A stretch of DNA of 38,203 nt from Owenia fusiformis (Eukaryota > Annelida > Polychaeta > Sabellida > Oweniidae), in the NCBI GenBank assembly GCA_903813345.2, contig CAIIXF020000059.1:1-38203 (forward strand), in the 5' to 3' direction. The notes below the pieces were generated by a model. The model worked only from the letters and a program-made list of their open reading frames with translations. It searched no databases and was not told the DNA's origin. The position numbers were made by a program, and so were the translations under genes. Positions 6,592 to 21,500 of the stretch are shown here, in pieces; within the stretch, counting starts at the first letter, position 1; every line of letters starts with the position of its first letter.

Positions 6592-9500
6592 GATTTTTGC
6601 TTTCGTATTTGCAAAAAGCAAAAATCCTCCTCACACACGTTCTCGCCAACGAGAGATATTTGGATAAATCTACTCATACACGTTGTTAGGGGGCTAGGCG
6701 TGGTTGATGGGAAATTAGGTCAAATCCTTATCTGGGTCAAAGGTCGAAATCTAGGTCGAAATCTGCATTTCCGCTATTTTGGCCTCTCGAGCCTCCTTAA
6801 GAAGTCAGAATCGGAGGAAAACTAGCTGGTCGGAAAGACAGTTTTCCGAGCATCAAAAAAACAGTGAACCAAATTGAAATCCGACCATTAGTTATCGAGA
6901 TATACGCGTTTGAAGTTCGCGTACGGGCCACCGTTGCCGTATATCTAGACGACACCTGGTATACACTTGGTATACGTATCTCTGCGAACAACAGACATTT
7001 GAAAGAAAATAGGCCCGAACGATGACTAGAGCATTTCTAAAACAACGATTCCCTTCGTCAAACTAACGATTGCGGAATGTAGAACGACACGTACGCTGCT
7101 CGAATCTACGTCGAAAGCTCTATATAGACGTCTGGAAGGCCTATTTTTTGAAGGACTATTTTTTGACCTCGACGGATCCGCGAAGCACGAGCCAGGCATT
7201 CTCCCCAACTACCTCCCTAGATTCCCCGACCTTTAATCGACCATTATAGGCCCTCAGAGCGTCCGTAGAGCCATTAGCCTCTATACGCGTATGGGCAAAT
7301 CCTATTATGATTTTTGCTTTCGTATTTGCAAAAAGCAAAAATCCTCCTCACACACGTTCTCGCCAACGAGAGATATTTGGATAAATCTACTCATACACGT
7401 TGTTAGGGGGCTAGGCGTGGTTGATGGGAAATTAGGTCAAATCCTTATCTGGGTCAAAGGTCGAAATCTAGGTCGAAATCTGCATTTCCGCTATTTTGGC
7501 CTCTCGAGCCTCCTTAAGAAGTCAGAATCGGAGGAAAACTAGCTGGTCGGAAAGACAGTTTTCCGAGCATCAAAAAAACAGTGAACCAAATTGAAATCCG
7601 ACCATTAGTTATCGAGATATACGCGTTTGAAGTTCGCGTACGGGCCACCGTTGCCGTATATCTAGACGACACCTGGTATACACTTGGTATACGTATCTCT
7701 GCGAACAACAGACATTTGAAAGAAAATAGGCCCGAACGATGACTAGAGCATTTCTAAAACAACGATTCCCTTCGTCAAACTAACGATTGCGGAATGTAGA
7801 ACGACACGTACGCTGCTCGAATCTACGTCGAAAGCTCTATATAGACGTCTGGAAGGCCTATTTTTTGAAGGACTATTTTTTGACCTCGACGGATCCGCGA
7901 AGCACGAGCCAGGCATTCTCCCCAACTACCTCCCTAGATTCCCCGACCTTTAATCGACCATTATAGGCCCTCAGAGCGTCCGTAGAGCCATTAGCCTCTA
8001 TACGCGTATGGGCAAATCCTATTATGATTTTTGCTTTCGTATTTGCAAAAAGCAAAAATCCTCCTCACACACGTTCTCGCCAACGAGAGATATTTGGATA
8101 AATCTACTCATACACGTTGTTAGGGGGCTAGGCGTGGTTGATGGGAAATTAGGTCAAATCCTTATCTGGGTCAAAGGTCGAAATCTAGGTCGAAATCTGC
8201 ATTTCCGCTATTTTGGCCTCTCGAGCCTCCTTAAGAAGTCAGAATCGGAGGAAAACTAGCTGGTCGGAAAGACAGTTTTCCGAGCATCAAAAAAACAGTG
8301 AACCAAATTGAAATCCGACCATTAGTTATCGAGATATACGCGTTTGAAGTTCGCGTACGGGCCACCGTTGCCGTATATCTAGACGACACCTGGTATACAC
8401 TTGGTATACGTATCTCTGCGAACAACAGACATTTGAAAGAAAATAGGCCCGAACGATGACTAGAGCATTTCTAAAACAACGATTCCCTTCGTCAAACTAA
8501 CGATTGCGGAATGTAGAACGACACGTACGCTGCTCGAATCTACGTCGAAAGCTCTATATAGACGTCTGGAAGGCCTATTTTTTGAAGGACTATTTTTTGA
8601 CCTCGACGGATCCGCGAAGCACGAGCCAGGCATTCTCCCCAACTACCTCCCTAGATTCCCCGACCTTTAATCGACCATTATAGGCCCTCAGAGCGTCCGT
8701 AGAGCCATTAGCCTCTATACGCGTATGGGCAAATCCTATTATGATTTTTGCTTTCGTATTTGCAAAAAGCAAAAATCCTCCTCACACACGTTCTCGCCAA
8801 CGAGAGATATTTGGATAAATCTACTCATACACGTTGTTAGGGGGCTAGGCGTGGTTGATGGGAAATTAGGTCAAATCCTTATCTGGGTCAAAGGTCGAAA
8901 TCTAGGTCGAAATCTGCATTTCCGCTATTTTGGCCTCTCGAGCCTCCTTAAGAAGTCAGAATCGGAGGAAAACTAGCTGGTCGGAAAGACAGTTTTCCGA
9001 GCATCAAAAAAACAGTGAACCAAATTGAAATCCGACCATTAGTTATCGAGATATACGCGTTTGAAGTTCGCGTACGGGCCACCGTTGCCGTATATCTAGA
9101 CGACACCTGGTATACACTTGGTATACGTATCTCTGCGAACAACAGACATTTGAAAGAAAATAGGCCCGAACGATGACTAGAGCATTTCTAAAACAACGAT
9201 TCCCTTCGTCAAACTAACGATTGCGGAATGTAGAACGACACGTACGCTGCTCGAATCTACGTCGAAAGCTCTATATAGACGTCTGGAAGGCCTATTTTTT
9301 GAAGGACTATTTTTTGACCTCGACGGATCCGCGAAGCACGAGCCAGGCATTCTCCCCAACTACCTCCCTAGATTCCCCGACCTTTAATCGACCATTATAG
9401 GCCCTCAGAGCGTCCGTAGAGCCATTAGCCTCTATACGCGTATGGGCAAATCCTATTATGATTTTTGCTTTCGTATTTGCAAAAAGCAAAAATCCTCCTC

Positions 9501-12500
9501 ACACACGTTCTCGCCAACGAGAGATATTTGGATAAATCTACTCATACACGTTGTTAGGGGGCTAGGCGTGGTTGATGGGAAATTAGGTCAAATCCTTATC
9601 TGGGTCAAAGGTCGAAATCTAGGTCGAAATCTGCATTTCCGCTATTTTGGCCTCTCGAGCCTCCTTAAGAAGTCAGAATCGGAGGAAAACTAGCTGGTCG
9701 GAAAGACAGTTTTCCGAGCATCAAAAAAACAGTGAACCAAATTGAAATCCGACCATTAGTTATCGAGATATACGCGTTTGAAGTTCGCGTACGGGCCACC
9801 GTTGCCGTATATCTAGACGACACCTGGTATACACTTGGTATACGTATCTCTGCGAACAACAGACATTTGAAAGAAAATAGGCCCGAACGATGACTAGAGC
9901 ATTTCTAAAACAACGATTCCCTTCGTCAAACTAACGATTGCGGAATGTAGAACGACACGTACGCTGCTCGAATCTACGTCGAAAGCTCTATATAGACGTC
10001 TGGAAGGCCTATTTTTTGAAGGACTATTTTTTGACCTCGACGGATCCGCGAAGCACGAGCCAGGCATTCTCCCCAACTACCTCCCTAGATTCCCCGACCT
10101 TTAATCGACCATTATAGGCCCTCAGAGCGTCCGTAGAGCCATTAGCCTCTATACGCGTATGGGCAAATCCTATTATGATTTTTGCTTTCGTATTTGCAAA
10201 AAGCAAAAATCCTCCTCACACACGTTCTCGCCAACGAGAGATATTTGGATAAATCTACTCATACACGTTGTTAGGGGGCTAGGCGTGGTTGATGGGAAAT
10301 TAGGTCAAATCCTTATCTGGGTCAAAGGTCGAAATCTAGGTCGAAATCTGCATTTCCGCTATTTTGGCCTCTCGAGCCTCCTTAAGAAGTCAGAATCGGA
10401 GGAAAACTAGCTGGTCGGAAAGACAGTTTTCCGAGCATCAAAAAAACAGTGAACCAAATTGAAATCCGACCATTAGTTATCGAGATATACGCGTTTGAAG
10501 TTCGCGTACGGGCCACCGTTGCCGTATATCTAGACGACACCTGGTATACACTTGGTATACGTATCTCTGCGAACAACAGACATTTGAAAGAAAATAGGCC
10601 CGAACGATGACTAGAGCATTTCTAAAACAACGATTCCCTTCGTCAAACTAACGATTGCGGAATGTAGAACGACACGTACGCTGCTCGAATCTACGTCGAA
10701 AGCTCTATATAGACGTCTGGAAGGCCTATTTTTTGAAGGACTATTTTTTGACCTCGACGGATCCGCGAAGCACGAGCCAGGCATTCTCCCCAACTACCTC
10801 CCTAGATTCCCCGACCTTTAATCGACCATTATAGGCCCTCAGAGCGTCCGTAGAGCCATTAGCCTCTATACGCGTATGGGCAAATCCTATTATGATTTTT
10901 GCTTTCGTATTTGCAAAAAGCAAAAATCCTCCTCACACACGTTCTCGCCAACGAGAGATATTTGGATAAATCTACTCATACACGTTGTTAGGGGGCTAGG
11001 CGTGGTTGATGGGAAATTAGGTCAAATCCTTATCTGGGTCAAAGGTCGAAATCTAGGTCGAAATCTGCATTTCCGCTATTTTGGCCTCTCGAGCCTCCTT
11101 AAGAAGTCAGAATCGGAGGAAAACTAGCTGGTCGGAAAGACAGTTTTCCGAGCATCAAAAAAACAGTGAACCAAATTGAAATCCGACCATTAGTTATCGA
11201 GATATACGCGTTTGAAGTTCGCGTACGGGCCACCGTTGCCGTATATCTAGACGACACCTGGTATACACTTGGTATACGTATCTCTGCGAACAACAGACAT
11301 TTGAAAGAAAATAGGCCCGAACGATGACTAGAGCATTTCTAAAACAACGATTCCCTTCGTCAAACTAACGATTGCGGAATGTAGAACGACACGTACGCTG
11401 CTCGAATCTACGTCGAAAGCTCTATATAGACGTCTGGAAGGCCTATTTTTTGAAGGACTATTTTTTGACCTCGACGGATCCGCGAAGCACGAGCCAGGCA
11501 TTCTCCCCAACTACCTCCCTAGATTCCCCGACCTTTAATCGACCATTATAGGCCCTCAGAGCGTCCGTAGAGCCATTAGCCTCTATACGCGTATGGGCAA
11601 ATCCTATTATGATTTTTGCTTTCGTATTTGCAAAAAGCAAAAATCCTCCTCACACACGTTCTCGCCAACGAGAGATATTTGGATAAATCTACTCATACAC
11701 GTTGTTAGGGGGCTAGGCGTGGTTGATGGGAAATTAGGTCAAATCCTTATCTGGGTCAAAGGTCGAAATCTAGGTCGAAATCTGCATTTCCGCTATTTTG
11801 GCCTCTCGAGCCTCCTTAAGAAGTCAGAATCGGAGGAAAACTAGCTGGTCGGAAAGACAGTTTTCCGAGCATCAAAAAAACAGTGAACCAAATTGAAATC
11901 CGACCATTAGTTATCGAGATATACGCGTTTGAAGTTCGCGTACGGGCCACCGTTGCCGTATATCTAGACGACACCTGGTATACACTTGGTATACGTATCT
12001 CTGCGAACAACAGACATTTGAAAGAAAATAGGCCCGAACGATGACTAGAGCATTTCTAAAACAACGATTCCCTTCGTCAAACTAACGATTGCGGAATGTA
12101 GAACGACACGTACGCTGCTCGAATCTACGTCGAAAGCTCTATATAGACGTCTGGAAGGCCTATTTTTTGAAGGACTATTTTTTGACCTCGACGGATCCGC
12201 GAAGCACGAGCCAGGCATTCTCCCCAACTACCTCCCTAGATTCCCCGACCTTTAATCGACCATTATAGGCCCTCAGAGCGTCCGTAGAGCCATTAGCCTC
12301 TATACGCGTATGGGCAAATCCTATTATGATTTTTGCTTTCGTATTTGCAAAAAGCAAAAATCCTCCTCACACACGTTCTCGCCAACGAGAGATATTTGGA
12401 TAAATCTACTCATACACGTTGTTAGGGGGCTAGGCGTGGTTGATGGGAAATTAGGTCAAATCCTTATCTGGGTCAAAGGTCGAAATCTAGGTCGAAATCT

Positions 12501-15500
12501 GCATTTCCGCTATTTTGGCCTCTCGAGCCTCCTTAAGAAGTCAGAATCGGAGGAAAACTAGCTGGTCGGAAAGACAGTTTTCCGAGCATCAAAAAAACAG
12601 TGAACCAAATTGAAATCCGACCATTAGTTATCGAGATATACGCGTTTGAAGTTCGCGTACGGGCCACCGTTGCCGTATATCTAGACGACACCTGGTATAC
12701 ACTTGGTATACGTATCTCTGCGAACAACAGACATTTGAAAGAAAATAGGCCCGAACGATGACTAGAGCATTTCTAAAACAACGATTCCCTTCGTCAAACT
12801 AACGATTGCGGAATGTAGAACGACACGTACGCTGCTCGAATCTACGTCGAAAGCTCTATATAGACGTCTGGAAGGCCTATTTTTTGAAGGACTATTTTTT
12901 GACCTCGACGGATCCGCGAAGCACGAGCCAGGCATTCTCCCCAACTACCTCCCTAGATTCCCCGACCTTTAATCGACCATTATAGGCCCTCAGAGCGTCC
13001 GTAGAGCCATTAGCCTCTATACGCGTATGGGCAAATCCTATTATGATTTTTGCTTTCGTATTTGCAAAAAGCAAAAATCCTCCTCACACACGTTCTCGCC
13101 AACGAGAGATATTTGGATAAATCTACTCATACACGTTGTTAGGGGGCTAGGCGTGGTTGATGGGAAATTAGGTCAAATCCTTATCTGGGTCAAAGGTCGA
13201 AATCTAGGTCGAAATCTGCATTTCCGCTATTTTGGCCTCTCGAGCCTCCTTAAGAAGTCAGAATCGGAGGAAAACTAGCTGGTCGGAAAGACAGTTTTCC
13301 GAGCATCAAAAAAACAGTGAACCAAATTGAAATCCGACCATTAGTTATCGAGATATACGCGTTTGAAGTTCGCGTACGGGCCACCGTTGCCGTATATCTA
13401 GACGACACCTGGTATACACTTGGTATACGTATCTCTGCGAACAACAGACATTTGAAAGAAAATAGGCCCGAACGATGACTAGAGCATTTCTAAAACAACG
13501 ATTCCCTTCGTCAAACTAACGATTGCGGAATGTAGAACGACACGTACGCTGCTCGAATCTACGTCGAAAGCTCTATATAGACGTCTGGAAGGCCTATTTT
13601 TTGAAGGACTATTTTTTGACCTCGACGGATCCGCGAAGCACGAGCCAGGCATTCTCCCCAACTACCTCCCTAGATTCCCCGACCTTTAATCGACCATTAT
13701 AGGCCCTCAGAGCGTCCGTAGAGCCATTAGCCTCTATACGCGTATGGGCAAATCCTATTATGATTTTTGCTTTCGTATTTGCAAAAAGCAAAAATCCTCC
13801 TCACACACGTTCTCGCCAACGAGAGATATTTGGATAAATCTACTCATACACGTTGTTAGGGGGCTAGGCGTGGTTGATGGGAAATTAGGTCAAATCCTTA
13901 TCTGGGTCAAAGGTCGAAATCTAGGTCGAAATCTGCATTTCCGCTATTTTGGCCTCTCGAGCCTCCTTAAGAAGTCAGAATCGGAGGAAAACTAGCTGGT
14001 CGGAAAGACAGTTTTCCGAGCATCAAAAAAACAGTGAACCAAATTGAAATCCGACCATTAGTTATCGAGATATACGCGTTTGAAGTTCGCGTACGGGCCA
14101 CCGTTGCCGTATATCTAGACGACACCTGGTATACACTTGGTATACGTATCTCTGCGAACAACAGACATTTGAAAGAAAATAGGCCCGAACGATGACTAGA
14201 GCATTTCTAAAACAACGATTCCCTTCGTCAAACTAACGATTGCGGAATGTAGAACGACACGTACGCTGCTCGAATCTACGTCGAAAGCTCTATATAGACG
14301 TCTGGAAGGCCTATTTTTTGAAGGACTATTTTTTGACCTCGACGGATCCGCGAAGCACGAGCCAGGCATTCTCCCCAACTACCTCCCTAGATTCCCCGAC
14401 CTTTAATCGACCATTATAGGCCCTCAGAGCGTCCGTAGAGCCATTAGCCTCTATACGCGTATGGGCAAATCCTATTATGATTTTTGCTTTCGTATTTGCA
14501 AAAAGCAAAAATCCTCCTCACACACGTTCTCGCCAACGAGAGATATTTGGATAAATCTACTCATACACGTTGTTAGGGGGCTAGGCGTGGTTGATGGGAA
14601 ATTAGGTCAAATCCTTATCTGGGTCAAAGGTCGAAATCTAGGTCGAAATCTGCATTTCCGCTATTTTGGCCTCTCGAGCCTCCTTAAGAAGTCAGAATCG
14701 GAGGAAAACTAGCTGGTCGGAAAGACAGTTTTCCGAGCATCAAAAAAACAGTGAACCAAATTGAAATCCGACCATTAGTTATCGAGATATACGCGTTTGA
14801 AGTTCGCGTACGGGCCACCGTTGCCGTATATCTAGACGACACCTGGTATACACTTGGTATACGTATCTCTGCGAACAACAGACATTTGAAAGAAAATAGG
14901 CCCGAACGATGACTAGAGCATTTCTAAAACAACGATTCCCTTCGTCAAACTAACGATTGCGGAATGTAGAACGACACGTACGCTGCTCGAATCTACGTCG
15001 AAAGCTCTATATAGACGTCTGGAAGGCCTATTTTTTGAAGGACTATTTTTTGACCTCGACGGATCCGCGAAGCACGAGCCAGGCATTCTCCCCAACTACC
15101 TCCCTAGATTCCCCGACCTTTAATCGACCATTATAGGCCCTCAGAGCGTCCGTAGAGCCATTAGCCTCTATACGCGTATGGGCAAATCCTATTATGATTT
15201 TTGCTTTCGTATTTGCAAAAAGCAAAAATCCTCCTCACACACGTTCTCGCCAACGAGAGATATTTGGATAAATCTACTCATACACGTTGTTAGGGGGCTA
15301 GGCGTGGTTGATGGGAAATTAGGTCAAATCCTTATCTGGGTCAAAGGTCGAAATCTAGGTCGAAATCTGCATTTCCGCTATTTTGGCCTCTCGAGCCTCC
15401 TTAAGAAGTCAGAATCGGAGGAAAACTAGCTGGTCGGAAAGACAGTTTTCCGAGCATCAAAAAAACAGTGAACCAAATTGAAATCCGACCATTAGTTATC

Positions 15501-18500
15501 GAGATATACGCGTTTGAAGTTCGCGTACGGGCCACCGTTGCCGTATATCTAGACGACACCTGGTATACACTTGGTATACGTATCTCTGCGAACAACAGAC
15601 ATTTGAAAGAAAATAGGCCCGAACGATGACTAGAGCATTTCTAAAACAACGATTCCCTTCGTCAAACTAACGATTGCGGAATGTAGAACGACACGTACGC
15701 TGCTCGAATCTACGTCGAAAGCTCTATATAGACGTCTGGAAGGCCTATTTTTTGAAGGACTATTTTTTGACCTCGACGGATCCGCGAAGCACGAGCCAGG
15801 CATTCTCCCCAACTACCTCCCTAGATTCCCCGACCTTTAATCGACCATTATAGGCCCTCAGAGCGTCCGTAGAGCCATTAGCCTCTATACGCGTATGGGC
15901 AAATCCTATTATGATTTTTGCTTTCGTATTTGCAAAAAGCAAAAATCCTCCTCACACACGTTCTCGCCAACGAGAGATATTTGGATAAATCTACTCATAC
16001 ACGTTGTTAGGGGGCTAGGCGTGGTTGATGGGAAATTAGGTCAAATCCTTATCTGGGTCAAAGGTCGAAATCTAGGTCGAAATCTGCATTTCCGCTATTT
16101 TGGCCTCTCGAGCCTCCTTAAGAAGTCAGAATCGGAGGAAAACTAGCTGGTCGGAAAGACAGTTTTCCGAGCATCAAAAAAACAGTGAACCAAATTGAAA
16201 TCCGACCATTAGTTATCGAGATATACGCGTTTGAAGTTCGCGTACGGGCCACCGTTGCCGTATATCTAGACGACACCTGGTATACACTTGGTATACGTAT
16301 CTCTGCGAACAACAGACATTTGAAAGAAAATAGGCCCGAACGATGACTAGAGCATTTCTAAAACAACGATTCCCTTCGTCAAACTAACGATTGCGGAATG
16401 TAGAACGACACGTACGCTGCTCGAATCTACGTCGAAAGCTCTATATAGACGTCTGGAAGGCCTATTTTTTGAAGGACTATTTTTTGACCTCGACGGATCC
16501 GCGAAGCACGAGCCAGGCATTCTCCCCAACTACCTCCCTAGATTCCCCGACCTTTAATCGACCATTATAGGCCCTCAGAGCGTCCGTAGAGCCATTAGCC
16601 TCTATACGCGTATGGGCAAATCCTATTATGATTTTTGCTTTCGTATTTGCAAAAAGCAAAAATCCTCCTCACACACGTTCTCGCCAACGAGAGATATTTG
16701 GATAAATCTACTCATACACGTTGTTAGGGGGCTAGGCGTGGTTGATGGGAAATTAGGTCAAATCCTTATCTGGGTCAAAGGTCGAAATCTAGGTCGAAAT
16801 CTGCATTTCCGCTATTTTGGCCTCTCGAGCCTCCTTAAGAAGTCAGAATCGGAGGAAAACTAGCTGGTCGGAAAGACAGTTTTCCGAGCATCAAAAAAAC
16901 AGTGAACCAAATTGAAATCCGACCATTAGTTATCGAGATATACGCGTTTGAAGTTCGCGTACGGGCCACCGTTGCCGTATATCTAGACGACACCTGGTAT
17001 ACACTTGGTATACGTATCTCTGCGAACAACAGACATTTGAAAGAAAATAGGCCCGAACGATGACTAGAGCATTTCTAAAACAACGATTCCCTTCGTCAAA
17101 CTAACGATTGCGGAATGTAGAACGACACGTACGCTGCTCGAATCTACGTCGAAAGCTCTATATAGACGTCTGGAAGGCCTATTTTTTGAAGGACTATTTT
17201 TTGACCTCGACGGATCCGCGAAGCACGAGCCAGGCATTCTCCCCAACTACCTCCCTAGATTCCCCGACCTTTAATCGACCATTATAGGCCCTCAGAGCGT
17301 CCGTAGAGCCATTAGCCTCTATACGCGTATGGGCAAATCCTATTATGATTTTTGCTTTCGTATTTGCAAAAAGCAAAAATCCTCCTCACACACGTTCTCG
17401 CCAACGAGAGATATTTGGATAAATCTACTCATACACGTTGTTAGGGGGCTAGGCGTGGTTGATGGGAAATTAGGTCAAATCCTTATCTGGGTCAAAGGTC
17501 GAAATCTAGGTCGAAATCTGCATTTCCGCTATTTTGGCCTCTCGAGCCTCCTTAAGAAGTCAGAATCGGAGGAAAACTAGCTGGTCGGAAAGACAGTTTT
17601 CCGAGCATCAAAAAAACAGTGAACCAAATTGAAATCCGACCATTAGTTATCGAGATATACGCGTTTGAAGTTCGCGTACGGGCCACCGTTGCCGTATATC
17701 TAGACGACACCTGGTATACACTTGGTATACGTATCTCTGCGAACAACAGACATTTGAAAGAAAATAGGCCCGAACGATGACTAGAGCATTTCTAAAACAA
17801 CGATTCCCTTCGTCAAACTAACGATTGCGGAATGTAGAACGACACGTACGCTGCTCGAATCTACGTCGAAAGCTCTATATAGACGTCTGGAAGGCCTATT
17901 TTTTGAAGGACTATTTTTTGACCTCGACGGATCCGCGAAGCACGAGCCAGGCATTCTCCCCAACTACCTCCCTAGATTCCCCGACCTTTAATCGACCATT
18001 ATAGGCCCTCAGAGCGTCCGTAGAGCCATTAGCCTCTATACGCGTATGGGCAAATCCTATTATGATTTTTGCTTTCGTATTTGCAAAAAGCAAAAATCCT
18101 CCTCACACACGTTCTCGCCAACGAGAGATATTTGGATAAATCTACTCATACACGTTGTTAGGGGGCTAGGCGTGGTTGATGGGAAATTAGGTCAAATCCT
18201 TATCTGGGTCAAAGGTCGAAATCTAGGTCGAAATCTGCATTTCCGCTATTTTGGCCTCTCGAGCCTCCTTAAGAAGTCAGAATCGGAGGAAAACTAGCTG
18301 GTCGGAAAGACAGTTTTCCGAGCATCAAAAAAACAGTGAACCAAATTGAAATCCGACCATTAGTTATCGAGATATACGCGTTTGAAGTTCGCGTACGGGC
18401 CACCGTTGCCGTATATCTAGACGACACCTGGTATACACTTGGTATACGTATCTCTGCGAACAACAGACATTTGAAAGAAAATAGGCCCGAACGATGACTA

Positions 18501-21500
18501 GAGCATTTCTAAAACAACGATTCCCTTCGTCAAACTAACGATTGCGGAATGTAGAACGACACGTACGCTGCTCGAATCTACGTCGAAAGCTCTATATAGA
18601 CGTCTGGAAGGCCTATTTTTTGAAGGACTATTTTTTGACCTCGACGGATCCGCGAAGCACGAGCCAGGCATTCTCCCCAACTACCTCCCTAGATTCCCCG
18701 ACCTTTAATCGACCATTATAGGCCCTCAGAGCGTCCGTAGAGCCATTAGCCTCTATACGCGTATGGGCAAATCCTATTATGATTTTTGCTTTCGTATTTG
18801 CAAAAAGCAAAAATCCTCCTCACACACGTTCTCGCCAACGAGAGATATTTGGATAAATCTACTCATACACGTTGTTAGGGGGCTAGGCGTGGTTGATGGG
18901 AAATTAGGTCAAATCCTTATCTGGGTCAAAGGTCGAAATCTAGGTCGAAATCTGCATTTCCGCTATTTTGGCCTCTCGAGCCTCCTTAAGAAGTCAGAAT
19001 CGGAGGAAAACTAGCTGGTCGGAAAGACAGTTTTCCGAGCATCAAAAAAACAGTGAACCAAATTGAAATCCGACCATTAGTTATCGAGATATACGCGTTT
19101 GAAGTTCGCGTACGGGCCACCGTTGCCGTATATCTAGACGACACCTGGTATACACTTGGTATACGTATCTCTGCGAACAACAGACATTTGAAAGAAAATA
19201 GGCCCGAACGATGACTAGAGCATTTCTAAAACAACGATTCCCTTCGTCAAACTAACGATTGCGGAATGTAGAACGACACGTACGCTGCTCGAATCTACGT
19301 CGAAAGCTCTATATAGACGTCTGGAAGGCCTATTTTTTGAAGGACTATTTTTTGACCTCGACGGATCCGCGAAGCACGAGCCAGGCATTCTCCCCAACTA
19401 CCTCCCTAGATTCCCCGACCTTTAATCGACCATTATAGGCCCTCAGAGCGTCCGTAGAGCCATTAGCCTCTATACGCGTATGGGCAAATCCTATTATGAT
19501 TTTTGCTTTCGTATTTGCAAAAAGCAAAAATCCTCCTCACACACGTTCTCGCCAACGAGAGATATTTGGATAAATCTACTCATACACGTTGTTAGGGGGC
19601 TAGGCGTGGTTGATGGGAAATTAGGTCAAATCCTTATCTGGGTCAAAGGTCGAAATCTAGGTCGAAATCTGCATTTCCGCTATTTTGGCCTCTCGAGCCT
19701 CCTTAAGAAGTCAGAATCGGAGGAAAACTAGCTGGTCGGAAAGACAGTTTTCCGAGCATCAAAAAAACAGTGAACCAAATTGAAATCCGACCATTAGTTA
19801 TCGAGATATACGCGTTTGAAGTTCGCGTACGGGCCACCGTTGCCGTATATCTAGACGACACCTGGTATACACTTGGTATACGTATCTCTGCGAACAACAG
19901 ACATTTGAAAGAAAATAGGCCCGAACGATGACTAGAGCATTTCTAAAACAACGATTCCCTTCGTCAAACTAACGATTGCGGAATGTAGAACGACACGTAC
20001 GCTGCTCGAATCTACGTCGAAAGCTCTATATAGACGTCTGGAAGGCCTATTTTTTGAAGGACTATTTTTTGACCTCGACGGATCCGCGAAGCACGAGCCA
20101 GGCATTCTCCCCAACTACCTCCCTAGATTCCCCGACCTTTAATCGACCATTATAGGCCCTCAGAGCGTCCGTAGAGCCATTAGCCTCTATACGCGTATGG
20201 GCAAATCCTATTATGATTTTTGCTTTCGTATTTGCAAAAAGCAAAAATCCTCCTCACACACGTTCTCGCCAACGAGAGATATTTGGATAAATCTACTCAT
20301 ACACGTTGTTAGGGGGCTAGGCGTGGTTGATGGGAAATTAGGTCAAATCCTTATCTGGGTCAAAGGTCGAAATCTAGGTCGAAATCTGCATTTCCGCTAT
20401 TTTGGCCTCTCGAGCCTCCTTAAGAAGTCAGAATCGGAGGAAAACTAGCTGGTCGGAAAGACAGTTTTCCGAGCATCAAAAAAACAGTGAACCAAATTGA
20501 AATCCGACCATTAGTTATCGAGATATACGCGTTTGAAGTTCGCGTACGGGCCACCGTTGCCGTATATCTAGACGACACCTGGTATACACTTGGTATACGT
20601 ATCTCTGCGAACAACAGACATTTGAAAGAAAATAGGCCCGAACGATGACTAGAGCATTTCTAAAACAACGATTCCCTTCGTCAAACTAACGATTGCGGAA
20701 TGTAGAACGACACGTACGCTGCTCGAATCTACGTCGAAAGCTCTATATAGACGTCTGGAAGGCCTATTTTTTGAAGGACTATTTTTTGACCTCGACGGAT
20801 CCGCGAAGCACGAGCCAGGCATTCTCCCCAACTACCTCCCTAGATTCCCCGACCTTTAATCGACCATTATAGGCCCTCAGAGCGTCCGTAGAGCCATTAG
20901 CCTCTATACGCGTATGGGCAAATCCTATTATGATTTTTGCTTTCGTATTTGCAAAAAGCAAAAATCCTCCTCACACACGTTCTCGCCAACGAGAGATATT
21001 TGGATAAATCTACTCATACACGTTGTTAGGGGGCTAGGCGTGGTTGATGGGAAATTAGGTCAAATCCTTATCTGGGTCAAAGGTCGAAATCTAGGTCGAA
21101 ATCTGCATTTCCGCTATTTTGGCCTCTCGAGCCTCCTTAAGAAGTCAGAATCGGAGGAAAACTAGCTGGTCGGAAAGACAGTTTTCCGAGCATCAAAAAA
21201 ACAGTGAACCAAATTGAAATCCGACCATTAGTTATCGAGATATACGCGTTTGAAGTTCGCGTACGGGCCACCGTTGCCGTATATCTAGACGACACCTGGT
21301 ATACACTTGGTATACGTATCTCTGCGAACAACAGACATTTGAAAGAAAATAGGCCCGAACGATGACTAGAGCATTTCTAAAACAACGATTCCCTTCGTCA
21401 AACTAACGATTGCGGAATGTAGAACGACACGTACGCTGCTCGAATCTACGTCGAAAGCTCTATATAGACGTCTGGAAGGCCTATTTTTTGAAGGACTATT